Assembly: GCA_030537315.1 (NCBI GenBank)
Contig: JAUNNZ010000006.1
Span: 1-64,000 of the forward strand
Direction: 5' to 3'
From: Bacteroidia bacterium
GTDB taxonomy: Bacteria; Bacteroidota; Bacteroidia; Bacteroidales; UBA932
DNA: 64,000 bases
This document shows, one piece after another, positions 16,796 to 25,285 of the stretch; the stretch's first letter is position 1, and every line of letters begins with the position of its first letter. The translations under genes and the position numbers were made by a program. A model generated the notes under the pieces. It made no database searches. It was not told the DNA's origin and was given only the letters and a program-made list of their open reading frames with translations.

Positions 16796-17467
16796 ATGAA
16801 GTATTTTTTTAAGATATGCATTGCTGCGATGCTGCTGGCCAGCATTTTAAGTTGTGATGCATTTCGCAAGCTTACCGGACGTCCTACATCCGATGAGATG
16901 GAAGCGAAATTGCGGAAAATCGAGCAGATTGAAGAAGCTCGCCTGAAGGCTCAGGAGCGGAGCAAGGCGGAAAACGACTCCATCAAGGCGGCGAGGCCGA
17001 CTGCCAGGGAGAGGGCTGCTGAGATCAAATCCATTCAGCAAAAAGCATTTGAGAGGGCTGAGGCTGAAGCCAGAGCTAAAAGACAGGCAAAAGCCGCTGC
17101 GGCTGAAGCTAAGCGCCCCGGCACCAATGACGAGATTCGGACGGCCTCCAGTCAGGCTTCTACCAGGCCGAGTCCTGCAAAGACAGAAAGCGTCGCTTCC
17201 ACCAGGCAGAGCCCTGCAAAGACAGAAAGCGTCGTTTCTTCAAAGTATGATGTAGTAATCGGCTCTTTTATTTACGAGGAAAATGCAAACAGGCTCCATG
17301 CCCGGGTTCAGGCCGACGGTTATGACCCGCGCATCGTCAAGCAGGGGCAGTGGGCAGTTGTTTTTGTCAGTTGCCATGCCGATAACTATGCTGATGCCTT
17401 GCAGTTTTTTGATAAAATCAGGAAAGAGCCATTCTGCCCGGAAAATGCATGGTTGCAGGCCAGATGA
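16796..17467 (+). CDS. SPOR-domain lipoprotein with charged coiled coil
   Basis: Lipoprotein of 223 aa with lipobox ILSC at Cys20. Residues about 35-110 are a long charged helix rich in Ala, Glu, Lys and Arg, probably a coiled coil reaching through the periplasm. Two 13-aa tandem repeats (TRxSPAKTESVxS) follow, then a C-terminal SPOR-like domain from about residue 150 (YDVVIGSFIYEENANRLHARV ends the first strand-helix unit and QWAVVFVS the later strand). SPOR domains bind glycan strands of peptidoglycan stripped of peptides. It lies 36 bp after the HTCS gene and opens a plus-strand run to 20145. Specific role unknown. Confidence 0.7.
   Translation: MKYFFKICIAAMLLASILSCDAFRKLTGRPTSDEMEAKLRKIEQIEEARLKAQERSKAENDSIKAARPTARERAAEIKSIQQKAFERAEAEARAKRQAKAAAAEAKRPGTNDEIRTASSQASTRPSPAKTESVASTRQSPAKTESVVSSKYDVVIGSFIYEENANRLHARVQADGYDPRIVKQGQWAVVFVSCHADNYADALQFFDKIRKEPFCPENAWLQAR
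17162..17239 (+). repeat. two 39-bp tandem repeats inside the SPOR lipoprotein gene
   Basis: Units at 17162-17200 and 17201-17239 differ at a few bases and encode two 13-residue copies of TRxSPAKTESVxS. The near identity suggests recent duplication by slippage; copy number may vary among strains and would change linker length without breaking the frame. Confidence 0.85.
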
Positions 17468-17486
17468 AATCCAGTTATTCGATAGT

Positions 17487-17915
17487 ATGAAAATTTACTC
17501 AATACTTTTTCTTTTCTTGACCGCCATCGTTGTTTCCGCCAATGCGATGGGGCAGGAAATCAGTCCTGAGACTTTGGCGAAACGAGCCAAGAGGAAGAAT
17601 CTGACCGTAAAGGAATGGAACGTTGAACAAAGGACCAGTACGAGATGGCTGGACCACCTCAAAGTTTACGATGATCAGGGACGCTGCGTCGAGGAGATTG
17701 AATATGCGCAGTATGGACAGAAAGAGAGAATCGTGACCACGTATGGCGAAAACGGACTGGTCGAGAAGGAAGTGGTCTATGATGACCGCAACAAGGTTGT
17801 CCGCGTCCGAAAATACGAGTATAACGCCGATGGGACAAAGAGCAAGCAATACAACTATCTTCCAAACGGAAGATTGTATTCCATAAAAACATATGACTAC
17901 ATCTTTGCCGATTGA
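17487..17915 (+). CDS. small secreted protein with YD/MORN-like strands
   Basis: Exported protein of 142 aa. The ATG at 17487 is chosen because it opens a clear signal peptide (MKIYSILFLFLTAIVVSANA); the open frame extends further upstream but overlaps the SPOR gene. The mature part has repeated short beta units of the type KVYDDQGRCVEEIEY, TTYGENGLVEKEVVYDD and KYEYNADGTKSKQYNY, like toxin_YD/MORN_2 antiparallel strands. No catalytic residue is apparent. Its 3' end overlaps the VTC gene by 23 bp, so the two are probably translated together. Function unknown. Confidence 0.65.
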   Translation: MKIYSILFLFLTAIVVSANAMGQEISPETLAKRAKRKNLTVKEWNVEQRTSTRWLDHLKVYDDQGRCVEEIEYAQYGQKERIVTTYGENGLVEKEVVYDDRNKVVRVRKYEYNADGTKSKQYNYLPNGRLYSIKTYDYIFAD

Positions 17916-18660
17916 TTCGTTCCGGACTATCACCCTGTCGGAAATGCAGGACGTGAAGTTAATGAATCGGACAGATACAAAGTATGTCATTCCTATCGGT
18001 TTTCTCCCATCGGTTCTTGAAAGCTGCAAGGGTTCCTATTTTCTCCAGAAATCATCGGCTGGTGGGACAACAGAGTACAGGACTTTGTATTTCGACACCC
18101 CCGGCCACGATTCTTACCTTCTTCACCTTCACGGACGCGAGCCCAGGCAAAAATTGCGGACACGCATATATGAAGACACCGGTGACGCTTTCTTTGAAAT
18201 AAAAACCAAAGGAAACAAGGGGCGGACAAAGAAAAGGCGGGCACAGATAGAGGTTGTTGATTTTGAGAATTTTCTTGCCAATCCTGATGCGAGAGACCTG
18301 GCGAAAAATAAATCGCGTTGGGATTGCAATGTTCTCAGCCCTTCAGTTGAAATCCATTTTTCCCGGCTCACACTTGTGAATTATGATAAAACGGAGAGAG
18401 TAACCATTGATTATCAACTGAATTTCTTAAATTCGCGGAACGGAGCTTCCGCTTCTCTGCCTGAAATTGCCATATTGGAATTGAAGCGAGACGGTCGCAA
18501 GCGTTCATTGATGCAGGACATCCTTCTTCAGATGAGAATATTTCCGACACGGTTCAGCAAATATTGTACGGGGCTGATGCTGACCGACAAGAATTTGCCT
18601 AAAGGACGATTTAAATTACGACTTATCCAACTGAATAAACTGATAGACAAATATGCCTGA
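17893..18660 (+). CDS. VTC-domain polyphosphate-polymerase-type protein
   Basis: Cytoplasmic protein of 255 aa with the VTC fold (triphosphate tunnel). The basic tunnel motifs are kept: NRTDTKYVIP, KLRTRIYED, FFEIKTKGNKGRTKKRR, ERVTIDYQLNF and ILELKRDGR. In yeast Vtc4 this domain makes polyphosphate from ATP. In bacteria such stand-alone domains sit beside DUF4956 membrane proteins and CotH kinases, and their product is not settled. Here it overlaps the DUF4956 gene by 8 bp, a strong sign of partnership; CotH lies 26 kb away at the other end of the same island. A CYTH-type triphosphatase is the main alternative but fits the motifs less well. Confidence 0.85.
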   Translation: MTTSLPIDSFRTITLSEMQDVKLMNRTDTKYVIPIGFLPSVLESCKGSYFLQKSSAGGTTEYRTLYFDTPGHDSYLLHLHGREPRQKLRTRIYEDTGDAFFEIKTKGNKGRTKKRRAQIEVVDFENFLANPDARDLAKNKSRWDCNVLSPSVEIHFSRLTLVNYDKTERVTIDYQLNFLNSRNGASASLPEIAILELKRDGRKRSLMQDILLQMRIFPTRFSKYCTGLMLTDKNLPKGRFKLRLIQLNKLIDKYA

Positions 18661-19354
18661 ATTCGATCCCACTATCGCCGAAGAATTTGCCAATGCCGGT
18701 GTAGGACTGTCATTTCTCGGGACTCCTCTGTTTGACGGTGTCTCACTTCTCAATCTTCTCGTCAGATTTGTATTCAACCTCCTGGTCGGACTCGTCATTG
18801 TCAGGGGATTCTATTATAGGAAGAGCCGTCGCAGGGAGTATCTTGTCACCCTTCTGATCTTCAGTGCAACGATGTTCCTGCTGATATATTGTATGGGCAA
18901 CGTGAAATTGCAGATTGGTCTTACGCTCGGCCTTTTCGCAATATTCGGAATGATAAGGTACCGTACGGAGACAATCCCCGTGCGGGAAATGACATATCTT
19001 TTCGTCATTATCGGCATCTCTGTCATCAATGGACTGGCCCTTGAACTCTCATATACTGAACTTTTTGCGGCCAACATCTTCATCATCCTGCTGCTATGGG
19101 CTCTTGATGGACGAAAATGCGCACGGCTGGTTTCCGTGAAGATCGTGCAGTACGACAGGATTGAACTGATAACTCCTCAGAGAAGGTCAGAGCTCGTCAA
19201 GGATCTTGAGGACAGGCTCGGGGTAAAAGTCCTTTCTGTCGAAATAGGCGGAGTCGATTTCTTGAAAGATTCTGCAATTGTCAAGGTCCATTATGAAGTA
19301 CCGGCAGGGGAGTCGTGCAGCTCAGTAGATTCTGTTTTCAAGGAAAAACAATGA
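18653..19354 (+). CDS. DUF4956 inner-membrane protein
   Basis: Protein of 233 aa with about four membrane helices (roughly 30-50, 60-80, 83-100 and 110-150) and a C-terminal soluble domain of about 80 aa (VSVKIVQYDRIELITPQ to the end) that looks like a small alpha/beta fold. The sequence FGMIRYRTETIPVREMTYLF is the family's most conserved stretch. DUF4956 genes usually neighbour VTC-domain genes, and here the two overlap. It may be the membrane subunit through which a phosphate polymer or an activated phosphate is moved; that is inference. It shares a 4-bp ATGA overlap with the following gene. Confidence 0.85.
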   Translation: MPEFDPTIAEEFANAGVGLSFLGTPLFDGVSLLNLLVRFVFNLLVGLVIVRGFYYRKSRRREYLVTLLIFSATMFLLIYCMGNVKLQIGLTLGLFAIFGMIRYRTETIPVREMTYLFVIIGISVINGLALELSYTELFAANIFIILLLWALDGRKCARLVSVKIVQYDRIELITPQRRSELVKDLEDRLGVKVLSVEIGGVDFLKDSAIVKVHYEVPAGESCSSVDSVFKEKQ

Positions 19355-20145
19355 AGATGAGGGTTGTTTTCGCGCTGCTTGCCTTCTTGACGGCGTCGCT
19401 TGTGTGCTCCGCCCAAAAACAGGACGGGTACAGGGAGGAAGAATCTTCGGATTTCCGGGCAAGGGCATCAGTTACCCTGGGTTATAAACCCACAAGCAAT
19501 CTTGATCTGACCATTTCCGAAGAGCTGCGTTTCCGAGACAACCTTGCATCGTTCGACAGATCGTATACGACAGTGGAAGCCAAATATTCTCCGGTCAAGC
19601 GCTTGGATATAATTGGCGGCTATACATTGGCAGTCGTTTCCAAACAAACCAAAACCATCAGACATCGGGCCGAGTTGGGTGCGGCATACACCTTTCACGC
19701 CGGGAATTTCAGAATCGGCATTCGCGAACTTGTGCAATGTTCGTTTCGTACCGACAGCGTCAACGTTGCCGAGAAGGCAAATCCCGCTCTTGTGCTGCGA
19801 TCGAGGCTGAGAGTGTCCTACAAGTTCCCTTATATCCCAATCGTACCGTATATCGGCGCAGAACTGTATAACACCCTGAACAGTCCGGAGGTCGATATGT
19901 CGCGTCTGAAAACAATCAACGGCTCCAAGCCGGAGTCGTTGAGAAACTATATCTGCCGATACCGTGCAGCAGCTGGATTGAAATACAAGATAAATGCCCA
20001 CACTTCGATCGAGGCCTATTATCTATTCGACCATGACATAAACTACGATGTCAATGTCGGGCGTAAGTCACACGCTGTCAACAGGGTTGCAAGGGAGGTG
20101 GAAAACCGTCACACGGCCGGCCTCGCCCTGAGCCATTATTTCTAA
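19351..20145 (+). CDS. DUF2490-like outer-membrane beta-barrel protein
   Basis: Secreted protein of 264 aa with signal peptide ending LTASLVCSA. The rest is a run of amphipathic strands ending in ALSHYF, with the terminal Phe typical of outer-membrane barrels. It has the DUF2490 pattern (NLDLTISEELRFRDN, IIGGYTLAV, RHRAELGAAYTF). The ATG at 19351 overlaps the DUF4956 stop by 4 bp and is preferred to the longer frame. It is the last gene of the plus-strand set and its stop overlaps that of the convergent lamin-tail gene. It could be the outer-membrane pore or anchor of the VTC/DUF4956 system. Confidence 0.75.
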   Translation: MKMRVVFALLAFLTASLVCSAQKQDGYREEESSDFRARASVTLGYKPTSNLDLTISEELRFRDNLASFDRSYTTVEAKYSPVKRLDIIGGYTLAVVSKQTKTIRHRAELGAAYTFHAGNFRIGIRELVQCSFRTDSVNVAEKANPALVLRSRLRVSYKFPYIPIVPYIGAELYNTLNSPEVDMSRLKTINGSKPESLRNYICRYRAAAGLKYKINAHTSIEAYYLFDHDINYDVNVGRKSHAVNRVAREVENRHTAGLALSHYF

Positions 20146-21233
20146 TAGCCTTCCCAGTCAGGAAGGGTCTCTCCTGTGATCTTGCCGTTGGTGCCGCCGA
20201 TTGTCGGCTGGCCGACCATAAACCAATCCCCCGTGCCGTCCGGGACCCTTGCCATGCTTCCGGAAATCGGGGAAGACAGGTCGACCATAGTCCATCCGCT
20301 ACCCTTGGCCCCCCTCTTTACGTCATCCCAAATCAATTTCTCACCGGTGAAATCAGTATGGGAAGCATCTCTGAGACGTATGTGAAGATTCTTCTGCACA
20401 TATGGGGAGAGGTCAGTCTCAGAATCAATGACCAGAAAACCTTTAGCAGGAATCTTCAAGCTTGTTTCAGACGTCCATATCGTCTTGTTGTCGGCTACAC
20501 CTTCCTTGTTGATTCTGCTCCAGCGCAATTGGAATCCCATCAGGTCAATCTCCTCAGTTGAGCTGTTATAGAGTTCGATTTTACTGTTCTTGAGGTCGAT
20601 CTCATTTATGACCACATACATCATTGTCTGGTCGATTGCGCCCATCTTTGTGCCGTTGGCCGTGCCTGGGGTCGGTGCCGCATAGTGCCATTCTCCATCG
20701 GCGAGGGAAAAGGGATTTGTGTAGGAATACTCCTTTTCCTCAGGTTGCATGTGAACCTCATTCCAGCCCGAACCCTTGGTTCCGCGCTTGAATTCTGATA
20801 CTTTCTTCTTCTGCGAATCCTGCAGCCATACATACATGTTCCTCTTGGCGGAAAGATTGCGTTTCAGGTTGGTGCTCACGTTCTCCTTGCCTTCTTCATA
20901 TTTAAGGCAGAGGTATTTGCCGGATTCCAGGGTGATGCCTGCTGTACCTTCCCAGAGGGTCTGCTCGTCATCGGCGCCGTCAAGAGTCCTCATTCTGCGG
21001 ATTTTTGCACCTTCCAGTGACACGGTTTCCTGACCGGCGTTGTAAATTTCCACATAGTCCTCGGCTCCGTTGATTTCGCTGAGGCATACACATGACAGGT
21101 CTGTGGAAGGTTTTGCGGCAGGGCTCGGCTTGTCGCCACTGCTACTGCCGCTGCCGCCGCTGGTGGTGGAATTTTCCTTGGCGCAGGAGACTATCAGGGA
21201 TACAATCAACAACAAACAGACAGGTCGTTTCAT
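20142..21233 (-). CDS. lipoprotein with two lamin-tail (LTD) domains
   Basis: Lipoprotein of 363 aa, lipobox LIVSC at Cys17, then a Ser/Gly/Pro linker. Two lamin-tail immunoglobulin-like domains follow (about 47-190 and 205-355), beginning CVCLSEINGAEDYVEIYN and VVINEIDLKNSKIELYN. Each contains the duplicated element KRGxKGSGW, so the protein arose by internal duplication. Bacterial LTD domains are common on secreted or surface proteins and often accompany CotH. Third gene of a minus operon with the LruC and deacetylase-like genes; gap to the latter is 19 bp. Probably an extracellular binding or scaffold protein. Confidence 0.8.
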   Translation of the reverse strand: MKRPVCLLLIVSLIVSCAKENSTTSGGSGSSSGDKPSPAAKPSTDLSCVCLSEINGAEDYVEIYNAGQETVSLEGAKIRRMRTLDGADDEQTLWEGTAGITLESGKYLCLKYEEGKENVSTNLKRNLSAKRNMYVWLQDSQKKKVSEFKRGTKGSGWNEVHMQPEEKEYSYTNPFSLADGEWHYAAPTPGTANGTKMGAIDQTMMYVVINEIDLKNSKIELYNSSTEEIDLMGFQLRWSRINKEGVADNKTIWTSETSLKIPAKGFLVIDSETDLSPYVQKNLHIRLRDASHTDFTGEKLIWDDVKRGAKGSGWTMVDLSSPISGSMARVPDGTGDWFMVGQPTIGGTNGKITGETLPDWEGY

Positions 21234-21252
21234 TTCAAATACATTTTTTTGA

Positions 21253-23022
21253 CTACCATTTCAGGCTGGCTGAAACGGAATGGTCAGGGTATAATTTCAA
21301 GTAGTACTTCATCTGATTGCGGGAGTAATGTCCAATTACGGGCATATTTTCACGCGTCGGCTCCTTAAGGTCATATAATTTGTCTTTCAGTGGCGCCGCG
21401 ATGTCGTCCCTGAGTAAAGATATCAAATATTCTGCATTTTCCTTGTCATCATCGTTGAAACCGTTCTCATATCGTGAAATGTACTTCTCGGCCCTCTTTG
21501 GAAGACTTTCGTCAAAGTTGCAGTTGACAAGCACGCTGCCATCTCCCCGGACGGCGCTTGAAAAACCGTACAAGTTGTCCGATACGATTTCCGCCGGAGC
21601 GTCTGCGCCGTCAATGATGAATGTCAACTCCTTGTAAGTCAAGGCCGAAGCATCGGGTACCGTGATTTCGAAATACTTGTATCCATCTTTCACGGTCTCC
21701 GTTATCTCTGCCGAGCGTCTCATCTCTATATAATCATAGAGTTCATCGTAACTCGTTACCCATATGTTGTCTTTGCCGTCACGCCCGTACAATCTGCATA
21801 TTTCGCGGAACATACCAACTTCTTCCATTGTAGGGCGGTGAGACAGCATACTTATGAGTTTCGGCCTGTCGGAAACGGATTCCATTTTCAGTTCGGACAG
21901 CTTCTCGCTGACCGTGCCGGGACTCGTTCCGCCGAAAACGCAGAGCTTGTACAAAGATTCGACCTCCTTCGGAAATATGTCATCTACTTCCAGCGTTGCG
22001 CGTGTCAGGCATACAAGAGGACTTTTTTCTGCCGCTTCAATATAAATCGGGTTGCCGTTAGGCTGCGCAAGGGTCCGCATAGTGTATCCCAACTTTTCAA
22101 GCGTCTTGTCGTAGTCATACTTGAATCCGCCGACTATTCCTTCGATTGTGTTATCGCTATACTTTGTGGTGTCGATGTCGTGCCAGTACACGGCGTTGCC
22201 CATATCCACAAATATCTGCAATTCCTCCCAGGTCATATACGGGACATACGGAGACACAGTGTTTTCGCGTATGAGCCCGTCCGGATTGTATGAATTATTT
22301 GCATTCGGCCAGATTGCTTCGCCGAAAGTGAAACGTCTGTCATTGCCGCAGCCGTCCGAGATGCACAACGGTGAGCCTTTGGACCCTTCGGTCGGCACGG
22401 CATCCTTGTGGAAGAATTCAACGTCATCAATCCATTTGCCATTATTGACGGCAAAAATTCTGGACCAGCCGTTTACGTATGAATCATCCACTGTGTATGA
22501 GAATACGAAATGCTTGTTGAACTTCAGCGGAGCCACGTGAGCTTTTATGGATTCGGAACCGCCACTTCCCACAGGTACACGGAAAGTGAAAGTGTCAGAC
22601 TTGCCGCCGGGAACTGCCTTGGTGTCTGGTTTCGGGTCAAACCTGTCTTTATATTCCCGTTCTGAGATGATCTCGCATTCAAGGCTCATATCAAATGCAT
22701 CTTTCTGCAGGAGTTCCCCGGAAACGGACTGAGGTTTGGCTGTCATCACGGCTTCAATTTCCGCTGAATAACTCTTTTGGACGATGCTTTGTGTCCAGAC
22801 GTTTTTATTGATTTTGACACCGGTCTTCATAACGCCTTTGTCCCTGTATGACACCGAAATGTCGTACAAGGACAAAAGATCATCGGATACGGTAACGCAG
22901 TAATATTTGACTTCCGGAAGCGACATCGCAAAATCGGAACAGGATGCCGCCGAAAGAGCTGCCGCTATCAATACGGGTATTGATGAGAGTATCCTAATAC
23001 TGTCTTGGATAAACCTTGTCAT
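21253..23022 (-). CDS. polysaccharide-deacetylase-like lipoprotein, divergent
   Basis: Lipoprotein of 589 aa with lipobox AASC at Cys28. An N-terminal beta domain (about 35-160) precedes a region resembling a NodB-type barrel: FSYTVDDSYVNGW near residue 185 corresponds to motif 1 (TFDD), and DNIWVTSYDELYDYIEMRR is the usual late barrel element of Bacteroidetes homologues. The HxxxH metal motif is not evident, so activity is doubtful. A C-terminal beta domain follows. It overlaps the LruC gene by 29 bp. It may deacetylate or just bind the exopolysaccharide made nearby. Confidence 0.6.
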   Translation of the reverse strand: MTRFIQDSIRILSSIPVLIAAALSAASCSDFAMSLPEVKYYCVTVSDDLLSLYDISVSYRDKGVMKTGVKINKNVWTQSIVQKSYSAEIEAVMTAKPQSVSGELLQKDAFDMSLECEIISEREYKDRFDPKPDTKAVPGGKSDTFTFRVPVGSGGSESIKAHVAPLKFNKHFVFSYTVDDSYVNGWSRIFAVNNGKWIDDVEFFHKDAVPTEGSKGSPLCISDGCGNDRRFTFGEAIWPNANNSYNPDGLIRENTVSPYVPYMTWEELQIFVDMGNAVYWHDIDTTKYSDNTIEGIVGGFKYDYDKTLEKLGYTMRTLAQPNGNPIYIEAAEKSPLVCLTRATLEVDDIFPKEVESLYKLCVFGGTSPGTVSEKLSELKMESVSDRPKLISMLSHRPTMEEVGMFREICRLYGRDGKDNIWVTSYDELYDYIEMRRSAEITETVKDGYKYFEITVPDASALTYKELTFIIDGADAPAEIVSDNLYGFSSAVRGDGSVLVNCNFDESLPKRAEKYISRYENGFNDDDKENAEYLISLLRDDIAAPLKDKLYDLKEPTRENMPVIGHYSRNQMKYYLKLYPDHSVSASLKW

Positions 23023-24646
23023 TAACTGGATTCAAATGCCAGTCTGTGGCTTTGGTGTGATCGCCGCACCAGGTGGCAAAGTTCGGATAAGCATCAACGA
23101 TGGAGATGAACTCAGCAGGCCATTTCCAATCCACAGGAACACAGATCATATATGGAACGCTGCCGTGCCCGGGCGCCGCAATTGTAGCGATACGTTCTTC
23201 GCTGCGTACGTAGAAGCCTCCCATATCAGTTGCAGACATCGCGAAGTCTTCCTTGACTGTGATCTTTTTATACACAGGGGCACTGGTTTCTCCGGACGCT
23301 CCCGGAATGGTGTTGATCATAGTAACCAACTTGACACCGAAGAGATTGTGGATTTCACCGAGGTCAACTTCATCACCGCTTACGTTTACGTTAGGGTCGT
23401 ACCAGATATGGTTGTCAAGAGTACCTCCGCAGGCGAGAATCTTGACGGTCGCTTCAGTTGAACCGACTACGTGAGAAACGGCGAATACGACATCGTTGAA
23501 ATCATAGTCGGCCTTTTCGCCAAGGTCTTCGCAGGCGAGCATGAAGGTGTTGGTCTCCGGGCTGCCGAAAGGCTTGAGGTCGCCTGAAAGGCTGAAGACG
23601 AGGTGACGGTACTCTGCGTTGGTGTATGAATGAGGGGCGAGCTCACACCAGTCATCAAATGCCAGATATCTGCGGTCTTCCACATCAATGATTGCTATAT
23701 GTCCGTATTTTGAGAATTCTGCTGCCACAAATGGAGCTTTTGCTTCAGCATATGAATAGCTGGGAACTGTATTATATTCCGGCTCTGAGTAAAAATGGCC
23801 TACACCGTCATTTCCGCCGTAAATATAGAATCCGAATGCGGTATTGGCAGGGACCGTGACCTTGATGCCGCGGCTCTGGAAATAATCGCCCACGAAGTTG
23901 GCGTAACCCGTCAAAGAAGGCATATGGGCATCCCAGTAGGTCTGCCAGCCGCTCCACTTATCGTGGTACTGAAGCATGTCCGATTGTTTGTCGTTCTGGA
24001 AAATGGGAACTTCAAACTTTTGGCCATTCTGATAATAGTAAACACCTACAGTTGCGCTCTGGCCGGACTCGGATGTGTACCAGCAAGGGTTGAGGGTGAA
24101 GGTGCCGGACTCTGAGCAGAACATGGCGGCAGAATAATTGACGTCAGAGAATGCCGGGGTGGCTACATCCGACTTGACTGTCTGATAATCGAACTGCTTG
24201 TAATTATAGTCAAGCTCTGCCTTCACAGGGGAACCCCAAGGCGCTGACGGTACGGATTTCGTGCCGGCAAAATTGACTGAACCGCCGATTCCGGTTTCTT
24301 GGATCGAACCGTCGTTCATATTGACGGCGATAAGCCTGGCGTATGTATCAAGGGCGTCGAAATTGATGGTCTCTGTCCCGGATACAAGCTTGTCGATGAC
24401 GAGGATATCTTTCTGTCCGTTGCTGGCGAACACCTTGATTCTGGATTCGGATGAAGTGGTTACGGTGATTGATGCCGCTTTGGCAAGATTCCAGGTCTGC
24501 TGAGGGTCAATCTCGGTCTTGACCACTTCTTTTGCGAAATACGATCCCTTGGTAAAGTTTTTCACGTCAAATCCAAGGTCCATACATGACGACACGCTGA
24601 ATGCGGCCGCTGCAAAAAGGAAGATTGAATAGATTTTTTTTCTCAT
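22994..24646 (-). CDS. LruC-domain lipoprotein
   Basis: Lipoprotein of 550 aa; the ATG at 24646 begins MRKKIYSIFLFAAAAFSVSSC and is preferred to one 21 bp upstream. Cys21 is the lipobox residue. After a beta-sandwich region (about 25-130) the second half has the LruC/DUF4842 signature: FMLACEDLGEKADYDFNDVVFAV near 375-400, with acidic residues typical of calcium binding. Family members are surface-exposed proteins in Bacteroidetes and Leptospira. It opens the minus operon LruC, deacetylase-like, LTD and has a consensus promoter at 24707-24737. Ligand unknown. Confidence 0.8.
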   Translation of the reverse strand: MRKKIYSIFLFAAAAFSVSSCMDLGFDVKNFTKGSYFAKEVVKTEIDPQQTWNLAKAASITVTTSSESRIKVFASNGQKDILVIDKLVSGTETINFDALDTYARLIAVNMNDGSIQETGIGGSVNFAGTKSVPSAPWGSPVKAELDYNYKQFDYQTVKSDVATPAFSDVNYSAAMFCSESGTFTLNPCWYTSESGQSATVGVYYYQNGQKFEVPIFQNDKQSDMLQYHDKWSGWQTYWDAHMPSLTGYANFVGDYFQSRGIKVTVPANTAFGFYIYGGNDGVGHFYSEPEYNTVPSYSYAEAKAPFVAAEFSKYGHIAIIDVEDRRYLAFDDWCELAPHSYTNAEYRHLVFSLSGDLKPFGSPETNTFMLACEDLGEKADYDFNDVVFAVSHVVGSTEATVKILACGGTLDNHIWYDPNVNVSGDEVDLGEIHNLFGVKLVTMINTIPGASGETSAPVYKKITVKEDFAMSATDMGGFYVRSEERIATIAAPGHGSVPYMICVPVDWKWPAEFISIVDAYPNFATWCGDHTKATDWHLNPVNDKVYPRQY

Positions 24647-24706
24647 GGTAACTCTGTTGATTGTCACTTCTTATTTAGGCTAACAAAACGTATCATATAT
24701 ACGCGG

Positions 24707-24737
24707 CAAAAATAATAAATAAATTCCACAATTGCAA
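24707..24737 (-). promoter_or_regulatory. promoter of the LruC operon
   Basis: On the minus strand TTG (24737-24735), 20 bp, then TATTTTTG (24714-24707) matches the -33/-7 pattern. The start should be near 24700, leaving a leader of about 55 nt. The remaining intergenic DNA to 24865 is A/T-rich and holds the palindrome AATTGCAATT; no clear plus-strand promoter for the receiver gene is seen. Confidence 0.6.
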
Positions 24738-24865
24738 TTAATTAGCAAAATTGCATCACTGCTGCCGAAGAGTTGCATATTTCATGATTTTATCGTAAAT
24801 TAGGGTCGTGATTGATAATTTTAAACAAAACCGAATAATCCACTCCAAAACCAAACAATTCTGCT

Positions 24866-25285
24866 ATGGAATACGATGAGCTTACTGGAATAGATGGTTC
24901 CAAATACACAATTATGATTGTGGATGATATTCCACTCAACACCCGTCTGCTTGAGAAAATTCTTGAAAAAGCTGAATTCCAGCTTAAGATTTTCAATGAC
25001 AGTCGGTCGGCATTGAACAGTTTTGCCGAAGTCAACCCTGACATTCTGCTCATAGATGTGATGATGCCGGGTGTTGACGGGTTCTCTTTTGTCTCCAGCA
25101 TCAGGTCAAATCACGATTTCGACCACACGAGAGTTATATTCGTATCCGCCGTGAGCGAGTCCGATGAGATACTCCGCGCCGGCAATATGGGTGCGAATGA
25201 CTATATCACCAAGCCGATCAATGCCAAGCGCGTCATATCCAGCGTTGCAAAGCAGATTCAAATCATCGAAGACAGTAAGAAATGA
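24866..25285 (+). CDS. stand-alone response-regulator receiver
   Basis: Cytosolic single-domain receiver of 139 aa. Canonical residues are present: acidic pair in IMIVDDIPL, phosphoacceptor Asp64 (LLIDVMMPGVDG), Ser/Thr switch (FVSAVS) and Lys in YITKPINAKR. There is no output domain, so it must act through protein contact. It opens the polysaccharide operon and overlaps the next, degenerate receiver by 4 bp. Two histidine kinases without receivers lie 15 kb downstream at the end of the island and are the obvious phosphodonor candidates. Confidence 0.9.
   Translation: MEYDELTGIDGSKYTIMIVDDIPLNTRLLEKILEKAEFQLKIFNDSRSALNSFAEVNPDILLIDVMMPGVDGFSFVSSIRSNHDFDHTRVIFVSAVSESDEILRAGNMGANDYITKPINAKRVISSVAKQIQIIEDSKK

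Noticed and set aside
17162..17239. Start of a CRISPR or larger repeat array
   Set aside because: Only two adjacent copies without spacers, inside a coding frame and encoding a 13-aa linker repeat.
17893..18660. CYTH adenylate cyclase or thiamine triphosphatase
   Set aside because: The tunnel fold is shared, but the overall motif order and the overlap with a DUF4956 gene fit the VTC group better.
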